A DNA stretch of 64,000 bases, taken from contig JAJEDE010000016.1 in NCBI GenBank assembly GCA_022821645.1, forward strand, positions 62,001-126,000, in the 5' to 3' direction. A program made the position numbers and the translations under genes. This document shows positions 9,701 to 16,241 of the stretch, one piece after another. The notes under the pieces are model-generated. The model ran no database searches, was not told where the DNA came from, and worked only from the letters and a program-made list of their open reading frames with translations. The stretch comes from Chloroflexota bacterium (lineage in GTDB: Bacteria > Chloroflexota > UBA11872). Each line of letters begins with the position of its first letter. The stretch's first letter is position 1.

Positions 9701-9872
9701 CGAGCAGGACCACGACGATGCCGAGGGCCGGGGCGTAGAAGGGCCAGACGGGGCGTGGGCGGTCACCGAAGACCGCCCTGGACAGCGGCGCGCCGATGGC
9801 GGCCATCCAGAAGCAGATGCCGGTGGAGGCGACGATGCCGATCCAGGGCGAGACCGTGGGATCCAGGTTCAT
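6792..9872 (-). CDS. Large polytopic membrane protein, possibly GT-C glycosyltransferase-like
   Basis: A 1026-residue protein. The N-terminal half (about residues 1-480) has a dozen or more hydrophobic helices. A loop between early helices carries AWHFPLALRMARG and the motif GYHYGPDLLA, in the position where GT-C transferases carry their catalytic acidic loop, but no firm motif match can be made. The C-terminal half (about 500-1026) looks soluble and extracytoplasmic. It holds LARTLPNDARLLTPYPVV, as in membrane-sugar-transferase-like proteins of unknown role, and a final beta-rich domain. It sits between two small related membrane proteins. A role in cell-surface glycan or polymer assembly fits the region but is an inference. 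Confidence 0.8.
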   Translation of the reverse strand: MNLDPTVSPWIGIVASTGICFWMAAIGAPLSRAVFGDRPRPVWPFYAPALGIVVVLLVTNLSAYLIPGAPSAWFGLLAPSALAAYVAWRGRKIDLTSRRTALASLALLAASAGVFLLALATRTQVRAAEEAWHFPLALRMARGVFPPVTPYGQDAGIGYHYGPDLLAASVVNAAAVPPWTAVAVLTALLVVALVTAAVGLAWDIGAPLPLAIGAGAVLGVVVQPFHLGLPPYVAISGDSGGLLVLFAGLASGGAKVPFEWVHKPAWGLAVCIVLLVAAALEAGIGRRQASVIAAAAGVMALAEAAVLVFASLGLGLVGLGRLVRIRGRDRLVLAAALAIAALLAALAGGPVSDEVFRRGGTTGMVRIVFEPDWQRLAPLSLAGPVLTRVGIVPLIVVSALSAYWRRSWGLAYLTVASALGLVQAMALQSALSFNDARILYLASVTASFAALVGVAVLTGRLRGWQRNAAILAVVLLGVLPTVVPRAIEGARLTAKGFAVEQPVMHGTGFPYVGQTSFERELDENWDFYAWLARTLPNDARLLTPYPVVATSAAGVASPTSGRSLQILSARNTPVYQDALRFLHRDDLPEMGITHLHMTDRLDEALTSQARELLGDPAHFRLMADLRSVSGQRHRVFEVMPGAGTREVSKSSYRRLRDVAPKDSNVYVLSGLTGHQRSMLLLALIDHGDLYAPGSFLDRATRIPRYDSIINTPNDGLVALLDHVEPTALDLRRDDAIWAGYGMRVYDLASAWSPVWRVGSDFADLPVPLRQVCESSGDGQLEIRLLGEPGTAVTAGLADTELTGAPQVADLPVRDCRKLAISAHASVAPFAQLRPAVPAPDDKPQARVAGLGFDGGSDGDRAVVNLWYRNPHRLPITSGTEFRLYRAGPSGVVPVETDPRDSVWWWSAPLTLALDTQMARIEFDPRTLTINGAPGVQSSEVVPGLSYLLALNVARFHPESASLWIQQVIPLVRIEVHESGTSSEVFSGIVNIEHREIGGPSRWFKYTGIIGWEIDLTPWPEDPEPSP

Positions 9873-10003
9873 GTCGTTCGAACCGCACCGTGCGGAGGCG
9901 GTGTGCGGTCCTCGTGCCCGACGCGTTCGCGATCGCCTGGCCGATTAGCCTGCTGCGCCAGACTGTTGCCTGCCCGAATCTCCATCATGGCTACGGCCAC
10001 GTG

Positions 10004-10189
10004 CTAGCGGATGGTGCGCCAGGCAACGAAGCCGAGCCAGACAATCAGTACGAGAAAGAGCCCAAACGTGCCCACGACAGCAATGACGGCGGGATCAGGT
10101 GGGCCTGCCGTGTCAGGGACGGGTGTTGGATTGCTATTGGCCGGGCTGAGAGCGGCAAGGAATGACGGTGCGCTGAGCAGAGGCAGCAT
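10004..10189 (-). CDS. Small membrane protein, paralogue of the 6467-6790 product
   Basis: A 61-residue protein starting MLPLLSAPSFLAALSPANS, with a Pro/Thr/Asp spacer and a single membrane helix (VIAVVGTFGLFLVLIVWLGF) ending WRTIR. The ATG at 10187-10189 is preferred over the longer upstream frame because the upstream part is arginine-rich noise. Size, signal-like start, spacer and helix resemble the product of 6467-6790. The two genes flank the large membrane protein gene on both sides and share its strand, so they probably act with it. No family recognised. Confidence 0.55.
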   Translation of the reverse strand: MLPLLSAPSFLAALSPANSNPTPVPDTAGPPDPAVIAVVGTFGLFLVLIVWLGFVAWRTIR

Positions 10190-10275
10190 GGTCAGCGGCA
10201 GTGCGGGTTTGCGTCTGCAAGTGCCTGGTCGGTGACGGCGGTCGCCAGCCCGAGGGGCGACGTTCCGTGCGCCAG

Positions 10276-10692
10276 TCACTCGGCAGGGTCCTGCCGCGAG
10301 GCCCGATCCAGGAGGCGGCGGAGGGGGGCGGCGTCGGCGAGGCCGTCCATGAGGAGGTTGAGGGTGGCGAGGCCGACCAGTGCCCAGCCCAGGGGCGGGA
10401 CGCCGGCAACGACGAAGACGGCGCCGGCGAAGGCGATGACGCTGAGGAGGGCGTCGGCGCGCAGAAACGAGGTTGGGTCTTCGGCCGGTCCTTCGGGCTG
10501 AAGCGGCGCGACGAAGTAGCGGTGGAACCGACGCGTAAGGCTCCAGCCAGGGCTTATGGAGCCGGCGGCGACCACCAGGACGATGAGCGTGACCAGCCAG
10601 GGGGCGGCCTCGATCCAGGCCATGATGAGCGTGAGGCCAAAGCCTCCGGCTACGGCAAGTTGGTGGAAGCGGCGTTCGCCGCGATCGGTCAT
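10276..10692 (-). CDS. DUF4395-like membrane protein
   Basis: A 138-residue protein with about four hydrophobic helices. The start MTDRGERRFHQLAVAGGF, the helix pair near residues 12-48, the linker WSLTRRFHRYFVAPLQPEGPAEDP and the final GWALVGLATLNLLMDGLADA segment resemble DUF4395 proteins. Those are small integral membrane proteins of unknown role, often near thioredoxin-like proteins. It lies upstream of the membrane-protein cluster on the same strand and is divergent from the N-acyltransferase-like gene. Family call is tentative because the DUF4395 cysteines are not evident. Confidence 0.6.
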   Translation of the reverse strand: MTDRGERRFHQLAVAGGFGLTLIMAWIEAAPWLVTLIVLVVAAGSISPGWSLTRRFHRYFVAPLQPEGPAEDPTSFLRADALLSVIAFAGAVFVVAGVPPLGWALVGLATLNLLMDGLADAAPLRRLLDRASRQDPAE

Positions 10693-10873
10693 GAGCGCGG
10701 GCCTGTTTCAGCGGTGGGCCCGGGTCTCATGGGTGCGTGGGGCGATGGTGGCAAGGCCAACTGCGGTGTTGCATGCGCTGCGGCGCCGCGTGGCCGTTGA
10801 GGACGGTAGGCGCGGGTTGCCAAACTCTCGGCATGGCCGATCAGGCTGGAGTGATCAAGCGACTGCACAACGC

Positions 10874-12424
10874 ATGGTAGCCAGCGCGAGGCGGGCGACG
10901 TTGGGCGCGCGGTGTCTTGGGGCGCTGGCAACGGCGCTGTTGCTGTTTGCCGCGTTTCCGCCGCTGCAGTGGACGGCGTTGGCGTTTTTCGCCTGGGTTC
11001 CGCTGCTCATCGCCCAATCAGGGGCTTCGCCGTGGGTGCGTCGAGGGCTGAACGGCCTGATGCTGGGTGTCCTGTTCGGGCTGCTTGCCGCGACGGTGAA
11101 TCCGCCGGAGGTGGTGACCGGCGCCGCCTGGTTTGGGATTTCAGCGGGCGCAGGCGTGGCCGCGGGTTTGGCGGCGACGGCGCTTGACGTGCCGGTGGGT
11201 CCGGCGCGCGTGATGCGGGCGCTGGGGCCGTGGGCGCGGATATGGGTTCCGGCGGTGGCCTGGACGGGTATTGCGTACCTGCGGCTGGTGACGACGGCGG
11301 GGCATCAATGGGGGATGCTGGCCACGACGCAGGCGGACACGGCGCCGCTGCGGGCGTGGCTGCCGGTGGCGGGGATGTGGCCGGTGGCGCTGCTGACGGC
11401 GGCGACGGGTCAGGCGATTGGGTTGCTGGTCCTGGTGGCTGCCGGCCGGTTGTCGCTGTCGCGGAGCCTGGTCGTTGGCATTGGCATTGCGGCGCTGGGC
11501 TGGCTGGCGGGGCTGGGCCTGGCCGCCGCAGAACACGCCCCCGACGGCCCGACGATTCGGGTGGCGACGGTGCAGACGGGTGACCACGTGCCGTCGCACC
11601 CGCGGACGCGCCCGCTGATCACGACGGTGCGCTACCGGGAACTGACGGACACGATTTCGGATATGCACACGCCGGCGACGCTGGAGGCGGTTGCGCAGGG
11701 CGCGGAGCTGGTGGTGTGGCCGGAAGCATCGGGCTGGGTGGCGCCGGACGATCCGAACGCGACGGCGCAGCTTGACGGGGTTCGCGAGGTGGCGCGGCAG
11801 GCGGGTGTTCCGATCGTCTGGTCGTACTTCATCAGGATCGATCCGAACCGCACGCGCAACGAACTGGTGGTGGTGACGCCGGACGGGCAGATGTCGCGTC
11901 CGACCACGAAAGATCACCCGGTATACGCGATCGGCGAGCGCAGCGTGACGGCCGGGCTGTACGAGACGTACGAGGTGGCGGGGACGCGGCTGGGACTGGC
12001 AGCGGGGCCGGACGGGACCTATACGGACACGCTGGCGCGGCTGGCGCGGATGGGCGCGGCGCTGGTGGCTATTCCCACGCATGACTGGGCGGCGTATACG
12101 GCGCCGCACATCGGGCACCTGCGGGTGCGCGCCGCGGAGCATGGGCTGGCCATCGTGAAAGCCGACTGGCGCTACGGGTCGGTGGTGATTGCCCCGGGCG
12201 GCGGGGTCGTGGCCGCTACCTCGCTTGACCAGGAACGGGAGGCGTTGCTGGTGGCCGACGTGACCGTGGGTCCACCAGGGACGCTGTACACAGAAACCGG
12301 CGACTGGTTGGGGGTGGTGGCGCTGGGCGGGCTGGGGGCGATGTTGCTTGGGGGTGCGGCCCTGGGCGTGCGAGACCGCTGGATCAGCGGCGGCCGGCGG
12401 GGATCAGCGACGCGCCCCAGCTAA
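10874..12424 (+). CDS. Apolipoprotein N-acyltransferase-like protein lacking the catalytic Cys
   Basis: A 516-residue protein. The N-terminal ~215 residues form about six to seven membrane helices and are followed by an extracytoplasmic nitrilase-type domain, the architecture of Lnt, which N-acylates lipoproteins. The catalytic Glu (VVWPEASGW, E284) and a Lys (PTTKDHPVY, K346) are recognisable. At the expected cysteine position the sequence is RLGLAAGPDGTY, with Gly378 where Lnt has CYE. The later NDAWFG-type segment is THDWAAY. So the fold is kept but the nucleophile is gone, and it may be a pseudo-enzyme or another transferase. The ATG at 10874 is chosen because hydrophobic sequence begins right after it. 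Its 3' end overlaps the convergent gene by 41 bp. Confidence 0.75.
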   Translation: MVASARRATLGARCLGALATALLLFAAFPPLQWTALAFFAWVPLLIAQSGASPWVRRGLNGLMLGVLFGLLAATVNPPEVVTGAAWFGISAGAGVAAGLAATALDVPVGPARVMRALGPWARIWVPAVAWTGIAYLRLVTTAGHQWGMLATTQADTAPLRAWLPVAGMWPVALLTAATGQAIGLLVLVAAGRLSLSRSLVVGIGIAALGWLAGLGLAAAEHAPDGPTIRVATVQTGDHVPSHPRTRPLITTVRYRELTDTISDMHTPATLEAVAQGAELVVWPEASGWVAPDDPNATAQLDGVREVARQAGVPIVWSYFIRIDPNRTRNELVVVTPDGQMSRPTTKDHPVYAIGERSVTAGLYETYEVAGTRLGLAAGPDGTYTDTLARLARMGAALVAIPTHDWAAYTAPHIGHLRVRAAEHGLAIVKADWRYGSVVIAPGGGVVAATSLDQEREALLVADVTVGPPGTLYTETGDWLGVVALGGLGAMLLGGAALGVRDRWISGGRRGSATRPS

Positions 12425-13058
12425 AGGCGAGCAGGCCGACGACCGCCAGCACCAGGGTGACGACGGCGGTGTGCCAGCCCAGATTGTCCAGGGTGGCGGT
12501 GTAGGCGGCGGCGGTGTGCAAGACGCCGGCGAGCAGGACATAGGCGGCCAACCGACCGGCCAACCAGCCGCGCGCCAGCATGTAGGCCGTCCCGAACTGC
12601 AAGGCGATCCACGCCCATTCGCGCACGAACGCGAAGGCCAGGTCGGGCGCCGGCAGGTCGGCCTGGAGGGCCCGGGTGAGGGTGAGTTGGGCGGCGAAGA
12701 GGGCATAGCCGGCCGTGGGCGCGATGGCGGCCGCGGTAACCGCGCGAGGGTTGGACGGACGGGCCATGACGAAGCCGACGACCAGCAGCATGATCAGCTT
12801 CGTGAACTCGTCGGCATACGCGGCGACGCCGGCGGAAATGAGACCGGCCAACTGGACCTGATCGCGAATGGACGCGGCGCCGGCGTTTTCGGCAACCACG
12901 TCGAGCACGGCGCGGGTGAGCTCATCGTGAAGCCAGATCTGGGCGAACGGGTAGACGACAACGCCAAGCAGCAGGCCGAACCAGACGCCCGGGCGGCCGA
13001 GCAGCAAGGGCGCGCCGGCGCGTCCCCAAAAGAGCCCGAAGGCCAGCGTCGCCGCCAC
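12384..13058 (-). CDS. Polytopic membrane protein, weakly PrsW-like
   Basis: A 224-residue protein with about six or seven predicted helices, starting at a GTG (13056-13058). A DEFTKLIMLLV segment near residue 84 resembles the EExxK helix of PrsW-type intramembrane proteases. Further polar residues in helices (REWAW, and HTAAAY near the C-terminus) could be the remaining metal ligands. The match is too weak to claim protease activity, and a transporter-like or structural membrane protein is equally possible. It converges with, and overlaps the end of, the Lnt-like gene. An upstream start in the same frame is possible. Confidence 0.55.
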   Translation of the reverse strand: MAATLAFGLFWGRAGAPLLLGRPGVWFGLLLGVVVYPFAQIWLHDELTRAVLDVVAENAGAASIRDQVQLAGLISAGVAAYADEFTKLIMLLVVGFVMARPSNPRAVTAAAIAPTAGYALFAAQLTLTRALQADLPAPDLAFAFVREWAWIALQFGTAYMLARGWLAGRLAAYVLLAGVLHTAAAYTATLDNLGWHTAVVTLVLAVVGLLAFSWGASLIPAGRR

Positions 13059-13289
13059 CGCGACCGGGTGGGGCGCGACGAGGAACTGGCGAAGGAGGTC
13101 GGCAGGGTCGGCTAGCGCGTCAATTGGTCGAGGGACGGGCGCCGGTGGCGGGCAGGCGGCGGGAGGGGCGGGCGGCGCGTGGCGGCAGGGGGCGACTGGT
13201 AGGATTGGCGCAGCCTGCGGGCTCTGGCGCGAGGCGTCCAGGGTCCGCCTGATCGTTTACAAGTGCAGAGTTGGGGCGCGCCATCAATT

Positions 13290-13373
13290 GGGTCGGTGGG
13301 TGAGTGGTTAATACCACCAGACTGTAAATCTGGCGCCTTTACGGCTACGTAGGTTCGAATCCTACCCGGCCCA
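13290..13373 (+). tRNA. tRNA-Tyr (GTA)
   Basis: The acceptor stem GGGTCGG pairs with CCGGCCC. The anticodon GTA is at 13324-13326 in an ACTGTAAAT loop, there is a long class II variable arm, and the T arm is AGGTTCGAATCCT. It is 84 nt long and the genome does not encode CCA (ACC follows). First of five tRNA genes on the same strand. Confidence 0.95.
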
Positions 13374-13432
13374 CCGGACGCCGCGCGATGGAGCGTAGGC
13401 TAGTATCAGGCGTCCGGCGCGCCCAATCCAAC

Positions 13433-13510
13433 GCGGTCCCGTGGTGCAGCGGCCTAGCATACCTCCCTGTCAAGGAGGAGATCGCCGGTTCGAATCCGGT
13501 CGGGACCGCC
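13433..13510 (+). tRNA. tRNA-Asp (GTC)
   Basis: The acceptor stem GCGGTCC pairs with GGACCGC. The anticodon GTC is at 13469-13471 within CTCCCTGTCAAGGAG, and the T arm is CCGGTTCGAATCCGG. The CCTCC/GGAGG anticodon stem is the usual bacterial tRNA-Asp pattern. The exact 3' discriminator base is uncertain by one. Confidence 0.95.
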
Positions 13511-13535
13511 CGGCGCGCCCGCCGAGTGGCGCCGT

Positions 13536-13608
13536 GGGCCCATAGCTCAGCGGTCAGAGCAGCCGGCTCATAACCGGTAGGTCCCTGGTTCGAATCCAGG
13601 TGGGCCCA
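13536..13608 (+). tRNA. tRNA with CAT anticodon (Ile2 or elongator Met)
   Basis: The acceptor GGGCCCA pairs fully with TGGGCCC. The anticodon CAT is at 13569-13571 in the loop CTCATAA, and the T arm is CCTGGTTCGAATCCAGG. A fully paired first base pair rules out initiator tRNA. The GGGCCCA acceptor leans towards tRNA-Ile2, whose C34 is changed to lysidine, but bases alone do not prove it. Confidence 0.92.
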
Positions 13609-13627
13609 CCGGACGGACGGCGGAAAT

Positions 13628-13699
13628 GGCGGAGTAGCTCAGAGGTAGAGCAGGGGACTCATAAGCCCTTGGCCGCAGGTTCGAATCCTGCCTCCGCTA
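13628..13699 (+). tRNA. tRNA with CAT anticodon (elongator Met likely)
   Basis: The acceptor GGCGGAG pairs with CTCCGCT, with G-T at the end. The anticodon CAT is at 13660-13662 in loop CTCATAA, and the T arm is GCAGGTTCGAATCCTGC. The GGCGG acceptor start resembles bacterial elongator tRNA-Met. It lies 19 bp after the previous CAT tRNA. Confidence 0.92.
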
Positions 13700-13707
13700 C
13701 CAGCCTG

Positions 13708-13791
13708 GCCGAGGTGGTGAAATTGGTAGACACGCAGTCCTCAGGAGGCTGTGAGCTTCTGCTCGTGCGGGTTCGAATCCCGCCCTCGGCA
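13708..13791 (+). tRNA. tRNA-Leu (CAG)
   Basis: The acceptor GCCGAGG pairs with CCTCGGC. The anticodon CAG is at 13742-13744 in the loop CTCAGGA, there is a class II variable arm, and the T arm is GCGGGTTCGAATCCCGC. Length is 84 nt. A weak GAGCC/GGCTC stem-loop at 13801-13820 follows but lacks a T-run, so termination there is unproven. Confidence 0.95.
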
Positions 13792-13826
13792 CCCATCCAA
13801 GAGCCGCCTATTGCGGGCTCAGCGCT

Positions 13827-16133
13827 TCATGGGTTCGGTTCACCGAAATGGTTCTCACTCAAGTTCAGGCGTCTGTCTTCAATCAATCCAATGCCCAAAG
13901 TGAAATAATAGTCCAAAATATATCTAAACACGTTGACCAGGCTCATTGATTCGTAGATACCATCTTCGCCCCCGTGCGGCAAGTGGACGGCGCTTAAAAT
14001 GGAATGCACGTGTTCCGCTCCCAACGAACCTTGAACCGCCGATTCACTCACATATCCATGATCCGCGGCAATCACAATAATCGGAGGCTCAGCGGAGGAT
14101 TCCAGTATCGAGTCGATCATATCTATCGTAAGCTTATTGATGTATATCAATTGTCCAACATACGGGATTGGTACACTTGGATCATGCAGGATGTCGAAGC
14201 CGTCGTTGCCCACAAGAAAATTGCCGAACTGATCGAACGTTGCGGGAAGGTGAGGTTTGACAATATGCGCAAACACGAATCTCGGTTGGTCTGCCGTCGT
14301 CGGACTTGAAAGGAATTCAAACATCCGCAGTGCGCGAGACGCGGAATACCATTCATAGGGCGTCGTATCCGTCTGCCGTCCACTTCCGAACAAAGGCGCT
14401 AACAGCGTCGTCTGTACAAGGCTTCCCAAGAACCTGTTGGAACGTCCATTGGTCCCTTGTTCGCTTGAGACCCCTGGTCGATTGTCGCTCCGCATCCGCG
14501 CGACAGTTCCCGCGGGCGAAAAGCTGATGAGCTGATCGGCAATGGAAGATGTTCCGGTGTGTATGCTACCGGATTCAAGATGCGTATAGCTGTAGCCGAT
14601 CGATTGCAGAATAGCGGCAAGCGCAGGCGCTTGAGACAGCCTCAATAAGTCTCGTTTCGATTCGGGTGTCCGGGAACCAAGATCGTCAAGATAGGCCATG
14701 TTGAGGCTCGACGGTATTGAATGAATGCTCCGCCTGTAGTTACTGGTGGACTGTCGGGATACGTAGAATCCACGTTCTTTTAATTGACGGATGAAGTCCG
14801 AATTGTCGAAGCCGTAGAGCTGCTGCAGCGCGTCGCTCCGAGCGTATGCGTCCAGGATGATGTAATAGATATCCGGACGCGGGCCGGTCACCGCCGGCAC
14901 GCCGGAAGGTAGAAGATGCGCCGCAAGTTCCTCCACTCCCGGCGGCTCTCCGGTCGGTGTCTGGCGCTGCGTCCTGACGATTTCAGTCGCAAGGCTGGCC
15001 AGGGGGAACAGCAGAACGACGGAAGCCACCAGATTGAGAAACGGGGTGAACCGAGCCGACCTAGTCTTCCGGCGCGCGCCCAGGATTGCTGCGAATGCCG
15101 CCGCCACAACCGCCGCAGCGAAAATCCCACGCTCGTCAAGTCGCCCGTCAAGCGCGTCCCTGACATGCCCATATCCAAAGAAGACCACGACAGACGCGGC
15201 GCACCCTGTGGCCGCTCGATGCCAGTCGCGCAATCCAATGCACAGGACGCCCATAAGCACGGTCGCTGCCATCAGGGCAGCCGCCAGCGGCGCCAGCAAG
15301 TCGATCACGTCAAAGTGCAAAGTGTTGCTGGCCATAAAATGCACAATCGGCGCCGCCACAGCGGGCCATGGGTACCAAGGCGTCTCAAGGACGCGCTGAA
15401 AGCGCGACGGCGTCTTGGCCGGTGTTGGAGCCACTCCTGGTTTGAGACCGGCGGCAACCCAGGCAAACGGCCGGGCGACTCGACTCCGAACTGCGCGCGC
15501 GGCCCGTCGCGCCGTCCTTGCGATCCGCGGATGCGTCAGGACCGACGCAGCGCCCAACACCAAAGCTAACGCGACCCGAACTCGACTGGACAAGTCCCCG
15601 TCAATCGCCGCCCGCAGTCCGCTTCCATTCCGCAAATGCGCGTAGGCCAGCGGACCGTTCCCCGAATCCGGAACCCCATTCAGCATCACGTTCGGCCGCC
15701 CAGGCTCGGGGTGCGCCAAGCGGTAGATCACATGGCGCGTCTGAGATTCCGAGATCCCGACTTGCAGCATCAGGGGCTGATCGCTGCGTGCAATGTAGCC
15801 CGGAAACGTGACCGTGTGCGCCGCCGGGATATAGCGTCTTGAAACCAGCACCACGGCCTCACGCAGCACCTCGCGACTAGACGCGTCGATCAGCGAAGCG
15901 TTCACGTTAAAGTCTCGGAAAGCACCCGGATCCACCGACATCCAAATACGGAACGTGCCCACAGTTCCGCTCAGCGGTCCCAGGTCTTGCTGAATGGACC
16001 ATCCAGGCCACGCCACGATCACGTCACCTTCGGGCTCACCACTGGACGCCGATGCATAGGTGACCTGCGGAACCAGACTGGCCAATAGCCCAAGCATCGC
16101 CAGTGCCAGCCCAATCCAAGCCAACCTGGTCAT
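13827..16133 (-). CDS. Sulfatase/LTA-synthase-like membrane protein, copy 1 of 3
   Basis: A 768-residue protein: an N-terminal membrane helix, a beta-rich extracytoplasmic domain (about 25-170), a membrane domain (about 200-370), then an alkaline-phosphatase/sulfatase-superfamily domain. Visible motifs are DIYYIILDAYARSD (metal-binding Asp of the first strand), NYRRSIHSIPSSLNM where the nucleophile Ser/Thr should lie, and IIVIAADHGY (C-terminal metal-binding DH). No C/S-x-P-x-R sulfatase signature is seen, so phosphoglycerol, phosphoethanolamine or another head-group transfer to a surface polymer fits better than sulfate hydrolysis. The ATG at 16131-16133 is chosen because its product aligns with the starts of the two paralogues downstream. 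Copies 1-3 share strand and order. Confidence 0.8.
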   Translation of the reverse strand: MTRLAWIGLALAMLGLLASLVPQVTYASASSGEPEGDVIVAWPGWSIQQDLGPLSGTVGTFRIWMSVDPGAFRDFNVNASLIDASSREVLREAVVLVSRRYIPAAHTVTFPGYIARSDQPLMLQVGISESQTRHVIYRLAHPEPGRPNVMLNGVPDSGNGPLAYAHLRNGSGLRAAIDGDLSSRVRVALALVLGAASVLTHPRIARTARRAARAVRSRVARPFAWVAAGLKPGVAPTPAKTPSRFQRVLETPWYPWPAVAAPIVHFMASNTLHFDVIDLLAPLAAALMAATVLMGVLCIGLRDWHRAATGCAASVVVFFGYGHVRDALDGRLDERGIFAAAVVAAAFAAILGARRKTRSARFTPFLNLVASVVLLFPLASLATEIVRTQRQTPTGEPPGVEELAAHLLPSGVPAVTGPRPDIYYIILDAYARSDALQQLYGFDNSDFIRQLKERGFYVSRQSTSNYRRSIHSIPSSLNMAYLDDLGSRTPESKRDLLRLSQAPALAAILQSIGYSYTHLESGSIHTGTSSIADQLISFSPAGTVARMRSDNRPGVSSEQGTNGRSNRFLGSLVQTTLLAPLFGSGRQTDTTPYEWYSASRALRMFEFLSSPTTADQPRFVFAHIVKPHLPATFDQFGNFLVGNDGFDILHDPSVPIPYVGQLIYINKLTIDMIDSILESSAEPPIIVIAADHGYVSESAVQGSLGAEHVHSILSAVHLPHGGEDGIYESMSLVNVFRYILDYYFTLGIGLIEDRRLNLSENHFGEPNP

Positions 16134-16241
16134 AGGCTCGCCATGTTCCAGGAGGGAATTATCTGCACCACGGTAATTCCCTAGAAGAAACGCGCGTCGG
16201 ATGCGATCCAACCTCCGCACTCCCCCAACACTATCGACATA

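Noticed and set aside
11141..12142. Frame of 333 codons opposite the Lnt-like gene
   Set aside because: Arginine/histidine-rich and without hydrophobic segments; the plus-strand product has the Lnt architecture.
13801..13820. Terminator after the tRNA cluster
   Set aside because: GAGCC/GGCTC can pair, but a bulge and lack of a T-run make it too weak to list as a terminator.
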